From positions 4,087,001 through 4,151,000 of the forward strand of contig NZ_CP006587.1 in the NCBI RefSeq assembly GCF_000737515.1: a stretch of 64,000 bases of DNA, read 5' to 3'. The DNA is from Hymenobacter sp. APR13. GTDB lineage: Bacteria > Bacteroidota > Bacteroidia > Cytophagales > Hymenobacteraceae. Below the pieces are notes generated by a model. It was given only the letters and a program-made list of their open reading frames with translations. It did not search any database and had not been told where the DNA came from. Positions 25,852-35,600 of this stretch are shown here, piece by piece. How positions within the stretch are numbered: position 1 is the stretch's first letter; every line of letters starts with the position of its first letter. A program made the translations under genes and the position numbers.

Positions 25852-26625
25852 ATGGCCGCGCTGATTTCGAAATTGCTCATGAGCGCCAGGTTATTGAAGT
25901 TGCTGACTGCTGGACTGCTGCTGAGTATTTGCGGTTTACTCTACTTGCTACTCTGGCCGCGGCTACAGCCACCGGCCCCGCGCTTCCTTACTTACCGGGT
26001 TGACCTACGCCGTCAGGCCCTAAAACTCTACTGGCTGGATGAGCAGCGCCGGCCGCTGCGTAGCCTGGACCGGCTGCGCAGCTGGTTGGCCAGCCGCGGC
26101 GACACACTGCAGTTTGCTATGAACGGTGGCATGTTCCGGCCCGGCAACGCGCCGCTGGGGCTCTACATCGAAAACGAGCAGCAATTGATGCCCCTGGACA
26201 CGCTGGCCGGGGCTGGCAACTTCTACCTGCAGCCCAACGGTGTCTTCTACATCACGCTCGATAACCGGGCTGGCGTGTGCCCTACGGCCGATTTCCGGCA
26301 GCTGAACCTCCGGCACCTCGTGCGCTACGCCACGCAGTCGGGGCCGATGCTGGTGCTGGATGGGCAGCTGCACCCGGCGTTCCGGGCCGGCTCCGCAAAC
26401 CGGCAGATCCGCAACGGCGTGGGGGTGCTGCCCGATGGGCGGGTGCTGTGCGCACTGTCGCGGGAGCCGGTCAACTTCTACGTTTTCGCGCGGTTCTTTC
26501 AGCAGCAAGGTTGCCGCAACGCTTTGTATCTGGACGGCTTCGTATCCCGCGCCTACCTGCCGGCGCAGGGCTGGACGCAGACCGACGGCGACCTGGGCGT
26601 GCTCATCAGCGTAACCAGCCGATAA
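25852..26625 (+). CDS. Phosphodiester glycosidase family (NAGPA-like) protein
   Basis: 257 aa. An N-terminal membrane anchor (residues 15-35) is followed by the DUF2233/NAGPA domain: FAMNGGMFRPGNAPLGLYIE, NFYLQPNGVFYI, ATQSGPMLVLDGQLHP, NGVGVLPDGRVLCALS and LYLDGFVSRAYLP. These correspond to conserved NGG, QSGP, N(G/S)VGV and LDG motifs of phosphodiester alpha-N-acetylglucosaminidases. It probably removes sugar from a phosphodiester-linked glycan in the periplasm. ATG 25852 gives 22 residues before the helix; ATG 25879 is an alternative. Confidence 0.88.
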   Translation: MAALISKLLMSARLLKLLTAGLLLSICGLLYLLLWPRLQPPAPRFLTYRVDLRRQALKLYWLDEQRRPLRSLDRLRSWLASRGDTLQFAMNGGMFRPGNAPLGLYIENEQQLMPLDTLAGAGNFYLQPNGVFYITLDNRAGVCPTADFRQLNLRHLVRYATQSGPMLVLDGQLHPAFRAGSANRQIRNGVGVLPDGRVLCALSREPVNFYVFARFFQQQGCRNALYLDGFVSRAYLPAQGWTQTDGDLGVLISVTSR

Positions 26626-26652
26626 AGCCTGCTGACAGGCCCGTCCGGGCCG

Positions 26653-27276
26653 CTACCGGGCGACCGGTGCTTTTTCGGGCATAGAGCGGGTTGGCTGCAA
26701 AGACTTTTCGGCCGGAAACAGGCGCGCAGCCAGACGCTTATACAGCGCAGCGCAGCCCCAGGCCAACAAACTGCCCAGCACCGCGCCGGCCAGCACATCG
26801 GATGGGAAGTGTGCGGCCAGGTACATGCGGCTGTAGCTCACGACCAGCGCCCAGCCCAGCAGCAACCACTTGGCCACGCGGTAGCGCCGGGGCAGCACCA
26901 GGGCCATAAACACCGTGAGGGCAAAGGCGTTGGCCGCGTGCGACGACATAAACCCAAACTGCCCGCCGCAGCCGTTGATCAGGTTGAGCGTGGCCGACAG
27001 GTCGGGGTCGTGGCAGGGGCGGAGGCGGGCGAAGTAGGGCTTGAACAGGCGGCTGGAAATTATGTCGGCCAGGGCCACGCTGGCGCCCAGCAGCGGCAGC
27101 AGCAGCCAGGCCCGCCGCCCAAACAGGTAGGCCAGCATCACAAGCAGCACAAAATACGCCGGAAACCACACCAGCCGCTCCGTAAAGAACACCATAAGGG
27201 CGTCCAGCGTGGGCGTGCGGTGGGTGTTGGCGGCTACCAGCAGCCAGCGGTCAAAAGATTGTAATGCTTCTATCAA
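26653..27276 (-). CDS. PAP2-family membrane phosphatase
   Basis: 207 aa, five to six membrane segments. The three acid-phosphatase motifs are present: KPYFARLRP (motif 1), SSHAANAF (motif 2) and SRMYLAAHFPSDVL (motif 3, with the catalytic His). Such enzymes dephosphorylate undecaprenyl pyrophosphate or lipid phosphates at the periplasmic face. It converges on the glycosidase gene. The start ATG at 27276 lies at the edge of the inverted-repeat element 27288-27375. Confidence 0.92.
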   Translation of the reverse strand: MIEALQSFDRWLLVAANTHRTPTLDALMVFFTERLVWFPAYFVLLVMLAYLFGRRAWLLLPLLGASVALADIISSRLFKPYFARLRPCHDPDLSATLNLINGCGGQFGFMSSHAANAFALTVFMALVLPRRYRVAKWLLLGWALVVSYSRMYLAAHFPSDVLAGAVLGSLLAWGCAALYKRLAARLFPAEKSLQPTRSMPEKAPVAR

Positions 27277-27287
27277 TGTCAGTTTTC

Positions 27288-27375
27288 GGTTGTCAGTGGC
27301 TAGTGGTCAGTTGCTGGTCGGCAGCCCAATTCTTGCATTTGTCGACTGACAACTGACCACCACCAACTGACAACC
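27288..27375. repeat. Inverted-repeat element, TTGTCAGTTG family (second copy)
   Basis: Nested arms GGTTGTCAGT (27288-27297 with 27366-27375) and GTGGTCAGTTG (27303-27313 with 27350-27360) form an imperfect hairpin between the PAP2 gene start and the hemF stop. It shares its core word with 21534-21658. Confidence 0.7.
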
Positions 27376-27377
27376 AG

Positions 27378-28334
27378 TTAACGAGGGGCCAGCCAGTCGA
27401 CTCCTTTGCGCAGCCACTGTTGGGTGGCGGCTTCGGGCGAGTCCGGCTCAATGGGAAAATTGTAGTGCCACTCGCATTGCGGCGGCAGACTCATGAGGAT
27501 GCTTTCGGTGCGGCCGCCGGTTTCCAGGCCGAAGCGCGTGCCCCGGTCGAAGGCCAGGTTGAACTCGGCGTAGCGGCCGCGGCGCACCAGCTGCCACTGC
27601 TTTTCGCGCTCGGAGTAGGGGCGGTCGGCGTTCTGGCGCAGCAGCTCGCAGTAGGCTTCGCCAAACACCCGGCCCACGGCCTGCACGAAGGCAAACAGAG
27701 CGTCCCGGTCGCCGTCTTTGCCCACCGTGAGGCGGTCGAAGAAGATGCCGCCCACGCCGCGGGTTTCCTGGCGGTGGGGCAGGAAGAAGTAGTCGTCGGC
27801 CCAGGTTTTGAAGCGGGCGTAGTAGGTGGGGTCGTGGGGCGCGCAGGCGGCGGCAATCTGCTCATGAAACCAGCGGGCCTGGGCTTCGTCCACGTAAATC
27901 GGGGTCAGGTCGAGGCCGCCGCCAAACCAGGCTTCGCCGTTGCCGGCCTCGAAGTAGCGCACGTTCATGTGGGCGATGGGCACCTGCGGGCTGCGCGGGT
28001 GCTGCACCACGCTCACGCCGGTGGCAAAATACTCGGGGTTAGGCATGAGCAGCACGCGGGCGGCCTGCTCGCTCATAGTGCCCTGCACGCCCGAGAAGTT
28101 CACGCCGCCCTTCTCGATGATGGTGCCGTGGGTGAGCACCCGGCTGCGGCCGCCGCCGCCGCCGTGGTGCTGCCAGGCGTCTTCTTGGAAGCGGCCCGTG
28201 CCGTCGGCCTGCTCCAACTGCTGGCAGAGCCAGTCCTGAAACTGGCGCATCCAGTCGGCCACCGTTTCACGGAATTCGGCGGCGGGGCGGGGCGTGGGGA
28301 AGGAGGCAGTAGGGGCGGAAAGCATAGGATTCAT
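27378..28334 (-). CDS. hemF: Oxygen-dependent coproporphyrinogen III oxidase
   Basis: 318 aa. It oxidatively decarboxylates coproporphyrinogen III to protoporphyrinogen IX in haem synthesis, using O2. Diagnostic segments are KGGVNFSGVQG, PIAHMNVRYFEAG, AWFGGGLDLTPIY, THE KTWADDYFFLPHRQETRGVGGIFFDRL region, and GRYAEFNLAFDRGTRFGLETGGRTESILMSLPP. The frame is open to 28454, but ATG 28334 (MNPMLSAPT) gives the normal length; 28325 is also possible. It stands alone, and its stop abuts the repeat at 27288-27375. Confidence 0.96.
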   Translation of the reverse strand: MNPMLSAPTASFPTPRPAAEFRETVADWMRQFQDWLCQQLEQADGTGRFQEDAWQHHGGGGGRSRVLTHGTIIEKGGVNFSGVQGTMSEQAARVLLMPNPEYFATGVSVVQHPRSPQVPIAHMNVRYFEAGNGEAWFGGGLDLTPIYVDEAQARWFHEQIAAACAPHDPTYYARFKTWADDYFFLPHRQETRGVGGIFFDRLTVGKDGDRDALFAFVQAVGRVFGEAYCELLRQNADRPYSEREKQWQLVRRGRYAEFNLAFDRGTRFGLETGGRTESILMSLPPQCEWHYNFPIEPDSPEAATQQWLRKGVDWLAPR

Positions 28335-28603
28335 AACGGCAGAGGCGTTGGTTCGGGGGCAAACTTCGGCCGCAAAAACACGCCACAACCTGACAAAAAT
28401 CAGGTGAAGAGCTGCTTTTGTGCCGGCAAAGGTAGAAATTTCCCCGGCCGCCACGCGTCAGCCCACAGAGGCGCGCAATCGGAAATGGTTGCAGCACTTG
28501 GCCAGGCAGGGTTTGTTTTGAAGGAAATATTCAGGCTGATAAAGTAAACCGGTGGGCGCTGCGTCCTGTTAGCCAGCCGCTAGGTTTTCGCGGCCTGCAC
28601 CTA

Positions 28604-29635
28604 ATGAACATACTGGGTAAAAACCCTTCCCGAAACAGTCAAAGCCAATTTGTGGGGCTGGAAAACTACCACAACGGCCAGTTCCGCAACCCGGGCGACG
28701 TGCAATTTAGCCCCGCTGATGCCAAGCTGGGCCAGCTGCTGCGCGACTATTTGCGCCGTCCAGCCACCGTCACGCCCTCGCGCCCGATACCGTCGGTAAC
28801 GACCGACCTGCGGCAGCTGCCCGCACAGGCCTCGCCCACGCTGGTGTGGTTCGGCCACTCGTCGTACCTGATCAAGGCGCAGGGCCTCACGGTGCTCGTG
28901 GATCCGGTGTTCAGCGGGGCTGCCTCGCCGGTGCCGTACTCGGTGCAGGCCTACGCGGGGGCCAACACCTACCAGGTCGCCGACCTGCCGCCCATCGACG
29001 TGCTACTCATTACCCACGACCACTACGACCACCTCGACTACGCCACCGTGCGCCAGCTCCGCGACAAAGTGGCGCGGGTGGTGGTGCCGCTGGGCGTGGG
29101 TAGCCACTTCCGGCACTGGGGCTTCGAGGCGGCGCGCATCACCGAGCTGAACTGGCACGATACCACCACGCTGCCGGGCGGGGCGCAGCTCACGGCCACG
29201 CCCGCCCAGCATATGTCGGGGCGCGGGGTGCGGGCGCGGCGCACGTTGTGGGCGTCGTACGTGCTGCAGCTGCCCGGCCACCGGCTGTTTCTGGGCGGCG
29301 ACAGTGGCTACGGCCCGCACTTCCGGGCCATCGGCGCGCAATACGGCCCGTTTGATCTGGCGGTGCTGGAAAACGGGCAGTACAACGAGCTGTGGCACGC
29401 CGTGCACACGCTGCCCGCCGAAACGGCGCGGGCGGCGCAGGAGTTGGGCGCGCGCCTGCTGCTGCCGGTTCACTGGGCCAAGTTCACGCTTGGCTACCAC
29501 CCGTGGAACGAGCCCATCCGCCTGCTGCTGCCCGCCGCCGCGGCTCTGGGCGTGCCCGTTACGGTGCCGCGCATCGGGGAACCTTACACGCTGGGCGAGC
29601 CAGTGAAACAGGCGGCGTGGTGGGATTTCGACTGA
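28604..29635 (+). CDS. Metallo-beta-lactamase-fold hydrolase (NAPE-PLD/UlaG-like)
   Basis: 343 aa. The metal-binding signature HDHYDHLD sits at about residue 130, with later ligands in PAQHMSGRG, GGDSGYGPHF and PVHWAKFTLGYHPW. The N-terminal 75 residues (FSPADAKLGQLLRDYLRR) and VWFGHSSYLIKAQGLTVLVDPVFSGAASP match the group that includes N-acyl-phosphatidylethanolamine phospholipase D and UlaG. No export signal is visible, so it is probably cytoplasmic. The natural substrate is not predictable. Confidence 0.9.
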   Translation: MNILGKNPSRNSQSQFVGLENYHNGQFRNPGDVQFSPADAKLGQLLRDYLRRPATVTPSRPIPSVTTDLRQLPAQASPTLVWFGHSSYLIKAQGLTVLVDPVFSGAASPVPYSVQAYAGANTYQVADLPPIDVLLITHDHYDHLDYATVRQLRDKVARVVVPLGVGSHFRHWGFEAARITELNWHDTTTLPGGAQLTATPAQHMSGRGVRARRTLWASYVLQLPGHRLFLGGDSGYGPHFRAIGAQYGPFDLAVLENGQYNELWHAVHTLPAETARAAQELGARLLLPVHWAKFTLGYHPWNEPIRLLLPAAAALGVPVTVPRIGEPYTLGEPVKQAAWWDFD

Positions 29636-29674
29636 CGTACAGCTCCGACGCTGCCAGCGTGAAGCTTTATAAAG

Positions 29675-30196
29675 CTACACCGCCTTACGCAGCAGCAGCA
29701 GCTCCAGCGGCTGCTTCGGGATGCTGGGGCTGGCGTGCACCGGAAACGGCAGGACCTCGCCGGTGCGTTGGAAGCCCAGCCGCTCGTACCAGGCAATCAA
29801 CTCGGCGCGCACCGAAATGACGGAAATCAGCACGCTGCTGAAACCAGCCTGCCGGGCCTGGGTTTCGGTGGCGGCCAGCAGCTGCCGCCCGATTCCTGCC
29901 GCCTGCCGCGTGGGGTCCACGGACAGCATGCCCACGTACAGGTCGGGCGCCTGGGGCTTGGTATAGACGCTGCCCACCAGCTCGCCGGCCTCGGTGCAAG
30001 CCAACAGGAAGGTGGCGCCGGGCACGGCCGCGAGCTGGCGCAGGTCGGCTTCATCGGTGCGGGGCCCGTCGAGCAGGTGGGCTTCGGAGGTCCAGCCGCG
30101 CAGGCTGGCTTCGCCGCGGTAGGCGTTGTTGACGAGGCCGGCCAGGGCGGGCAGGTCGGCGGGAGTGGCGGCGGAAATGGCGAGCGGAACGAACAT
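29675..30196 (-). CDS. GNAT-family N-acetyltransferase
   Basis: 173 aa. A single GNAT domain with LYVGMLSVDPTRQAAGIGRQLLAATETQARQAG (motif A, acetyl-CoA binding Q/R-x-x-G-x-G/A) and LIAWYERLGFQRTGEVLPFPV (motif B). The frame is open to 30781, but ATG 30196 gives the proper start (MFVPLAISAATPADLPALAGLVNNAY). Acceptor unknown. It converges on the MBL-fold gene. Confidence 0.88.
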   Translation of the reverse strand: MFVPLAISAATPADLPALAGLVNNAYRGEASLRGWTSEAHLLDGPRTDEADLRQLAAVPGATFLLACTEAGELVGSVYTKPQAPDLYVGMLSVDPTRQAAGIGRQLLAATETQARQAGFSSVLISVISVRAELIAWYERLGFQRTGEVLPFPVHASPSIPKQPLELLLLRKAV

Positions 30197-30292
30197 GGGC
30201 CCGAAGATACGGTTGGGTAGGGCAAGCGCTACGGCCAACTGCGGCCATTCCGGCCCGAACCCGTAATTTCGCCCCGAACCCAATCCCCGCCC

Positions 30293-32491
30293 ATGTCCCT
30301 GCACGCTGCCCCCACTCTGGAAGCTGACTTCACTGCCGCCCCGCCCGCGCCCGAAACGCTGCGCCGGGTGTACCGCCTGATGCGGACCGCCGACGAGCTG
30401 GCCCGCCTCTACGAAGAAAACAAGGCCGTGACGGCCAAGTACGTGCACGCCACCGCCCGCGGCCACGAGGCCATTCAGCTGGCCGCCGCCTGCCAGCTGG
30501 GCCCCCAGGACTACGTGGCGCCCTACTACCGCGACGACGCCATGCTGCTGGGCATCGGCCTGCAGCCCTACGAGCTGATGCTGCAGCTCATGGCCAAGCG
30601 CGACGACCCGTTTTCGGGCGGCCGGACCTACTACAGCCACCCCTCGCTGCGGCGCGCCGGCTTCCCTACCATTCCGCACCAAAGCTCGGCCACCGGCATG
30701 CAGGCCATTCCGGCCACCGGCGTCGCCCACGGCATCAAGTACCTGGAAAGTCAGGGGCTGATGGGAATTAGTAATGAGCAATTAGTAATTAATAATTTGC
30801 CAATTGTTCCAGGTTCGGAAGAGGCTGAACAGCTAATTCTTAATTCTTCATTACTAATTACTAATTCAAAGGCGAAGCCGCTTGTGCTGTGCTCTATCGG
30901 GGATGGGGCCATGACCGAGGGCGAGGTGAGCGAGGCGCTGCAGATGGCCGTGCTGCACCAGCTGCCCATTATTTACCTGGTGCAGGACAACGAATGGGGC
31001 ATTTCGGCCACGGGCCGCGAGATGCGGGCCATGGATGCCTACGAGTTTGCGGCCGGCTTCAAAGGCCTGCACCGCCTGCAGTTCGACGGGGCCGACTTCC
31101 TGGCCAGCTACGCCGGCATGCAGCAGGCCGCCGACTACGTGCGCGAGCGGCGCGGTCCGGTGCTGGTGCACGCCCGCTGCCCGCTGCTGGGCCACCACAC
31201 CAGCGGCGTGCGCCGCGAGTGGTACCGCGGCGACAACCTCGCCCAGCACTCCCTGCAGGACCCGCTGCCGCGCTTCCACCAGCAGCTGCTGGAGCTGGGC
31301 TTCGCCGAAGACGAGCTGCAGCAGCTGGCCGCCGAGGCCCGCGCCACCGTGGAGGCCGACTACCAGCGCGCCCTGGCCGCCCCCAACCCCGACCCCGCTA
31401 CCTTCGCCGACCACGAGTTTGCCCCACCGGCCGTGACCGAAGAAGCCGGCGAGCGGACCCCCGCCGGCGCCGACAAGGCCCTGATGGTGGACGCCGCCCT
31501 GCACGCCGTGGATGATATTCTGCGCGAGTTTCCGGAGGCCCTGTTCTACGGCCAGGACGTGGGCGGCGAGCTGGGCGGCGTGTTCCGCGAGGCCGCCCTG
31601 CTGGCCAAGAAGTACGGCGACGCCCGCGTGTTCAACACGCCTATTCAGGAAGCCTACATCGTGGGCAGCACGGCCGGCATGAGCGCCGTGGGCGCCAAGG
31701 CCATTGTGGAAGTGCAGTTTGCTGACTACATCTGGCCGGCCCTCAACCAGCTGGTGGAAGAGCTCAGCAAATCGTGCTACCTCTCCAACGGCCAGTTTCC
31801 GGTGCAGAGCCTCATCCGGGTGCCCATCGGGGCCTACGGCGGGGGCGGGCCCTACCACTCGGGCTCCATCGAAAGCACGCTGCTCACCATCCGCGGCATC
31901 AAGGTGGTGTATCCGAGCAACGCGGCCGACATGAAGGGCCTGATGCGCGCCGCCTACCTCGACCCCAACCCTGTGGTGATGCTGGAGCACAAAGGCCTCT
32001 ACTGGAGCAAGGTGCCCGGCACCGAAGACGCCAAAACCGTTGAGCCCGCCACCGGCTACGTGGTGCCCCTCGGCAAAGCCGCCGTGGCCCAGCAGGCCGA
32101 CGCCACGAAGCTGCAAAACGGCGAAACCTGCGTGGTGATTACCTACGGCATGGGCGTGCACTGGGCCAAAACCGCCAGCCGCCAGTTTGCCGGCCAGGTG
32201 GAAATCCTGGATCTGCGCACCCTCAACCCGCTCGACTACGAAGCCGTGGAAGCCGCCGTCCGCCGCCACGGTAAGGCCCTGGTGCTCACCGAGGAGCCGC
32301 TGCTGAACTCCTTCGCCGAGAGCCTGGCCGGCCGCATCCAGCGTACCTGCTTCCGCCAGCTCGACGCGCCCGTATTTACGCTCGGCGCCGCCAACCTGCC
32401 CGCCATTGCCCTCAACGTGGACCTGGAGCGCCAGATGCTGCCCAACCCCGACAAGGTAGCCGCCGCCCTGGCCGAGCTGCTGGGCTACTAG
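30293..32491 (+). CDS. Fused E1 alpha/beta thiamine-dependent 2-oxo acid dehydrogenase (branched-chain type)
   Basis: 732 aa. It should decarboxylate 2-oxoisovalerate-type keto acids and pass the acyl group to lipoyl-E2. The alpha half (1-395) has the TPP motif GDGAMTEGEVSEA...NEWGIS, and the beta half (400-732) has EALFYGQDVGGELGGVF, NTPIQEAYIVGSTAGMS, VPIGAYGGGGPYHS and the C-terminal LPNPDKVAAALAELLGY. Residues about 158-192 (ISNEQLVINN...NSSLLITNS) are encoded by an AT-rich inverted-repeat element (30765-30867) inserted in frame just before KPLVLCSIGDG. The insertion lies close to the TPP-binding strand, so activity is uncertain. No E2 or E3 gene is nearby. Confidence 0.93.
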   Translation: MSLHAAPTLEADFTAAPPAPETLRRVYRLMRTADELARLYEENKAVTAKYVHATARGHEAIQLAAACQLGPQDYVAPYYRDDAMLLGIGLQPYELMLQLMAKRDDPFSGGRTYYSHPSLRRAGFPTIPHQSSATGMQAIPATGVAHGIKYLESQGLMGISNEQLVINNLPIVPGSEEAEQLILNSSLLITNSKAKPLVLCSIGDGAMTEGEVSEALQMAVLHQLPIIYLVQDNEWGISATGREMRAMDAYEFAAGFKGLHRLQFDGADFLASYAGMQQAADYVRERRGPVLVHARCPLLGHHTSGVRREWYRGDNLAQHSLQDPLPRFHQQLLELGFAEDELQQLAAEARATVEADYQRALAAPNPDPATFADHEFAPPAVTEEAGERTPAGADKALMVDAALHAVDDILREFPEALFYGQDVGGELGGVFREAALLAKKYGDARVFNTPIQEAYIVGSTAGMSAVGAKAIVEVQFADYIWPALNQLVEELSKSCYLSNGQFPVQSLIRVPIGAYGGGGPYHSGSIESTLLTIRGIKVVYPSNAADMKGLMRAAYLDPNPVVMLEHKGLYWSKVPGTEDAKTVEPATGYVVPLGKAAVAQQADATKLQNGETCVVITYGMGVHWAKTASRQFAGQVEILDLRTLNPLDYEAVEAAVRRHGKALVLTEEPLLNSFAESLAGRIQRTCFRQLDAPVFTLGAANLPAIALNVDLERQMLPNPDKVAAALAELLGY
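30765..30867. repeat. AT-rich palindromic element inserted in frame in the E1 gene
   Basis: About 103 bp, mostly A/T within a GC-rich gene. GAATTAGTAAT (30765-30775) is exactly complementary to 30857-30867, and inner copies of ATTAGTAATTA and its complement recur. It has no stop codon in the gene frame and its size keeps the downstream frame intact. It resembles the intergenic word-repeat elements of this genome and the Rickettsia palindromic elements found inside genes. Confidence 0.8.
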
Positions 32492-32513
32492 CAGAGCTTC
32501 ATTCAGCACACAC

Positions 32514-32551
32514 AAGAAAACCCCGGCTGCAGATGCGGCCGGGGTTTTCTT
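32514..32551 (+). terminator. Rho-independent terminator of the E1 gene
   Basis: AAGAAAACCCCGGC (32514-32527) pairs with 32538-32551, whose GGGGTTTTCTT end supplies the T tract. It lies 23 bp after the stop. Confidence 0.85.
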
Positions 32552-32594
32552 ATGCATTCCAGAAGCATGCCAGATAGAAACTGGGTGAGCAACA

Positions 32595-32626
32595 AAAAGG
32601 GCTTCCGGATATCCGGAAGCCCTTTT
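32595..32626 (-). terminator. Terminator of the minus-strand T9SS gene
   Basis: AAAAGGGCTTCCGGAT (32595-32610) meets its exact complement at 32611-32626 with no loop bases, a 32-bp perfect palindrome. On the minus strand it is followed by TTTTTGTTG, fitting termination after the stop at 32650. Confidence 0.75.
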
Positions 32627-32649
32627 CAGTGGCGTGCTGCTACGGCTTA

Positions 32650-35600
32650 CTAGTTTTTGAGCAGCTTCACCAGGTAGCGCTGGCCTTGGCCGCTCACCCG
32701 GATCAGGTACGTGCCTTTGGCAAACTCCGCTACCGGCAGGACCACCTCGCGGCCGCCCGTGGTTTCAAAGCGCAGCATCCGGCGGCCATCAGCCCCCAGA
32801 ACTTCCACCTGGTAGGTGGCCTGGCTCAGCGCCAGCAGGTCGAGGGTTGCCTTGTCCGTTGAGGGCGAAGGGTACACCGAAATCAGCGTAGCCGCGCCTT
32901 TGCCGTCAAAGCTTACTACCCGCACTTCCGTGGTCGACTCCTTGCCATCCACATCAACCTGGCGCAGGCGGTAGTAGCGCGTGCCGGCTACCGCGCCGGC
33001 GCCCTTGTCGGTGAAGGCGTAGTCGGTGCGGGTGCTGCGGGTGCCGTTGCCCCGTACCGAGCCCACTACCGCGAAGGTCACGCCATCAGCGGAGCGCTCT
33101 ACGTCGAAACGGGCGTTGTCTTTCTCCGAAGCCGTAGCCCAGGTCAGCAGCGCGTCGCGGCCGGCAGCGCGGGCCTGGAAGCTGAGTAGCTCCACGGGCA
33201 GCGGTACGGCATTGGCGTTGGTACGGAAGGCCGCTTCGGTTGCCGTGTTCGAGCCCCGCGGCGCCGAAGAAGGCGTGCCGCCGTAGGCCGGATCGTAGAG
33301 GTCTACCAGACCATTGAAGTTGTCGTCGCGGTAGTACTCGTTATCTAGGTCGAGGAAGTTGGGAATCTTGTCGTTGTCGGCGTCCAGCAGGAAGGGCGAG
33401 TTCGTGACGCCGCTGGCTGGGCCAGAAACAGGGTAATAGTTGGCTTTGCTGGGGTTGTTGGTGGCAAAAAGACGCGCTTTAGCAATAATTTCTCCACCCG
33501 ATACAGCGAAAGTAGGATTGGCAAAAGCTTCCGACCAGTCGGCCGTTTGCAGGTTGATGGCCAGGCCCGTCTTGCCGGCGTTGTCGTTGTCGGAGTCGAT
33601 GTCGAAGATGTCGGCTACGTCGGTACCATCGGTGTTGACCACGCTGGTGATAGTAACACCCGCAACGCCCCCATTGCTGGCGTCGTAGGCATCGCGCAGG
33701 CCGTCCCGGTCGGCGTCAGTGTTGAAGTTGGCCTGGCCGCGGCGGGTGGTATAAACGGTCGTGCTCAGCGCCTCAATTTCATCGGTGATGCCGTCGTTGT
33801 CGGAGTCGATATCGAGGAAGTTGTAGGTGCGGGCCGTGCCGTTGAGGTTGCTGCGCACGTCGTTGTCGGTATCAACCAGATTGTATCTGCTGACGCCGTT
33901 CTCGGTCACGGTAACAGTTTCGTTGGAGCCGTTGCCGGTCTTGCTGTACGCTACCGAGCCTTCCACCGCATCGGGCAGGCCGTTGCCCCCTACGCCCGCG
34001 TAAATGCCGTTGATGGGCGCGGTGCCGGTAGCAGTAGTAACGTAGCGGCCTTCCGTGACGCTGTAAGCGCTCTGGTACGTGTAGGTGCGGGTGTTTTGAC
34101 CACTTCCAACTACAAACGCGAAAGGGCCATACGTGAAGGTGGGCGTGACATTACCATTAGCCTCAAACGCATCCGTGAGCCCGTCGCCGTCGGCGTCCAG
34201 GTCAAAGTGGTTCGGAATGCCGTCGCGGTCCAGGTCGAACAGGTCGTTGACGCCGTCGTTGTTGGTGTCCACGAACGTGCCCAGCACGGGGTGCACGTAC
34301 GCCGCGTCGAGGTAGCGGATGGGGGAGGTGGTGGTGGCGAAGGCGCCGGGGTCGGTGGCGGCCGTACCCGACATAGCTTCCACTACGTCGAGGACGCCGT
34401 CGTTGTCGTCGTCGATGTCGGTGGCATCGGCTACGCCGTCGTTGTCGTTGTCGCAGACGTCGGCATACACGAAGGTGCGGCTGCCGGTGAACACGGAGAA
34501 GCCGTAGGTCCAGGTGTTGACGGTGTAGCCGTCGCCGTCGTCGGTGGTAGCGCCCCAGCGGTGCACCCCGGTGCTGGAGTTCACGCCCGCCAGCTGGGTG
34601 CGGTCATTCGGAAACTCGGCCGTAGGCAGCAGCGAATCGTCCCAGTACAGCAGGTCGTAGGCTCCGGTGGAGGAGCGGGCGTTACGCACGCGGAAGCCGT
34701 CGGGGTTGCCTTCGGCATCAAACACGGGGAAATTGACCGGGGCACCGTTGCTGGTGAAGTTGAAAGTAACGGTCGAGCCGTTGGCTACCCGTACGCCGGT
34801 GCCATCCAGGCCGTCCCAGACCAGGGTGTTGGCTGTGCCGGCCGTTACGTTCAGTTCAAACAGCCTGTCGCGCGTGCCGGCTTGGTAGCCGGGCGTGCCG
34901 TTCAGGTCAATCAGAATCTCGAAGTCGCCGGTTTCGGCGGCGCGGGTGGTGAAGGCCACCTTCGTCACGCCGTCCTGGCAGAACGGCTGGGGTGTTATGC
35001 TCACCGTCGGCTCGGGCGCAGTGGGCCAGATGGCGGCATCGGGGTTGCTGATGAAGTTGGGATACTGCGTGTACGACGACTTGCTCAGCTGGCTGCGGCG
35101 CCGGGCGGCAAACGTAGACCCGAACGAGGGGTCGGAGCCGAATTCGTTGGACACGAAGAAGAATACGAGCGGGCGCAAACCGGCCAGCTCCACTTCCTTC
35201 ACAAAGTATTTGCCCGGGGCCTGGCGGCTTTCCACCATCGGGTAGAGAATAAAGTTGGCCGACAGACGGTTAAGGAACTGGCTGGTGCCGGTAGGGCCTT
35301 CCGAAATACCGGCCGTGAAGGCCCAGTGGCGGCTGTAGAGGCGGCCAGGCTTCTCGGTGCCGCCGGCCGTACGGACCGTAAAGTCCCAGAGGTCGTAGTC
35401 GGAGCGGCGGTTTTCGGCCGTCATGGTTTCCTCGCCCACCTGCGTGAACTCCACATAGAATTCCTGGGCGGCGCCGGTGTTGTTGGTGTACGTCAGGGGC
35501 TGGTAGCCGCCGGCATTGGGGAGCGGACCCGCCTGGGCTTCGGCCGGCGTGGCAATCACGCCGGCTTGCGGCTGGCCGTTCACCGTGGTGAGCAGCGTGG

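Noticed and set aside
29675..30781. Long minus frame extending the GNAT gene
   Set aside because: The N-terminal part runs opposite the E1 gene and has no domain; the true start is the ATG at 30196.
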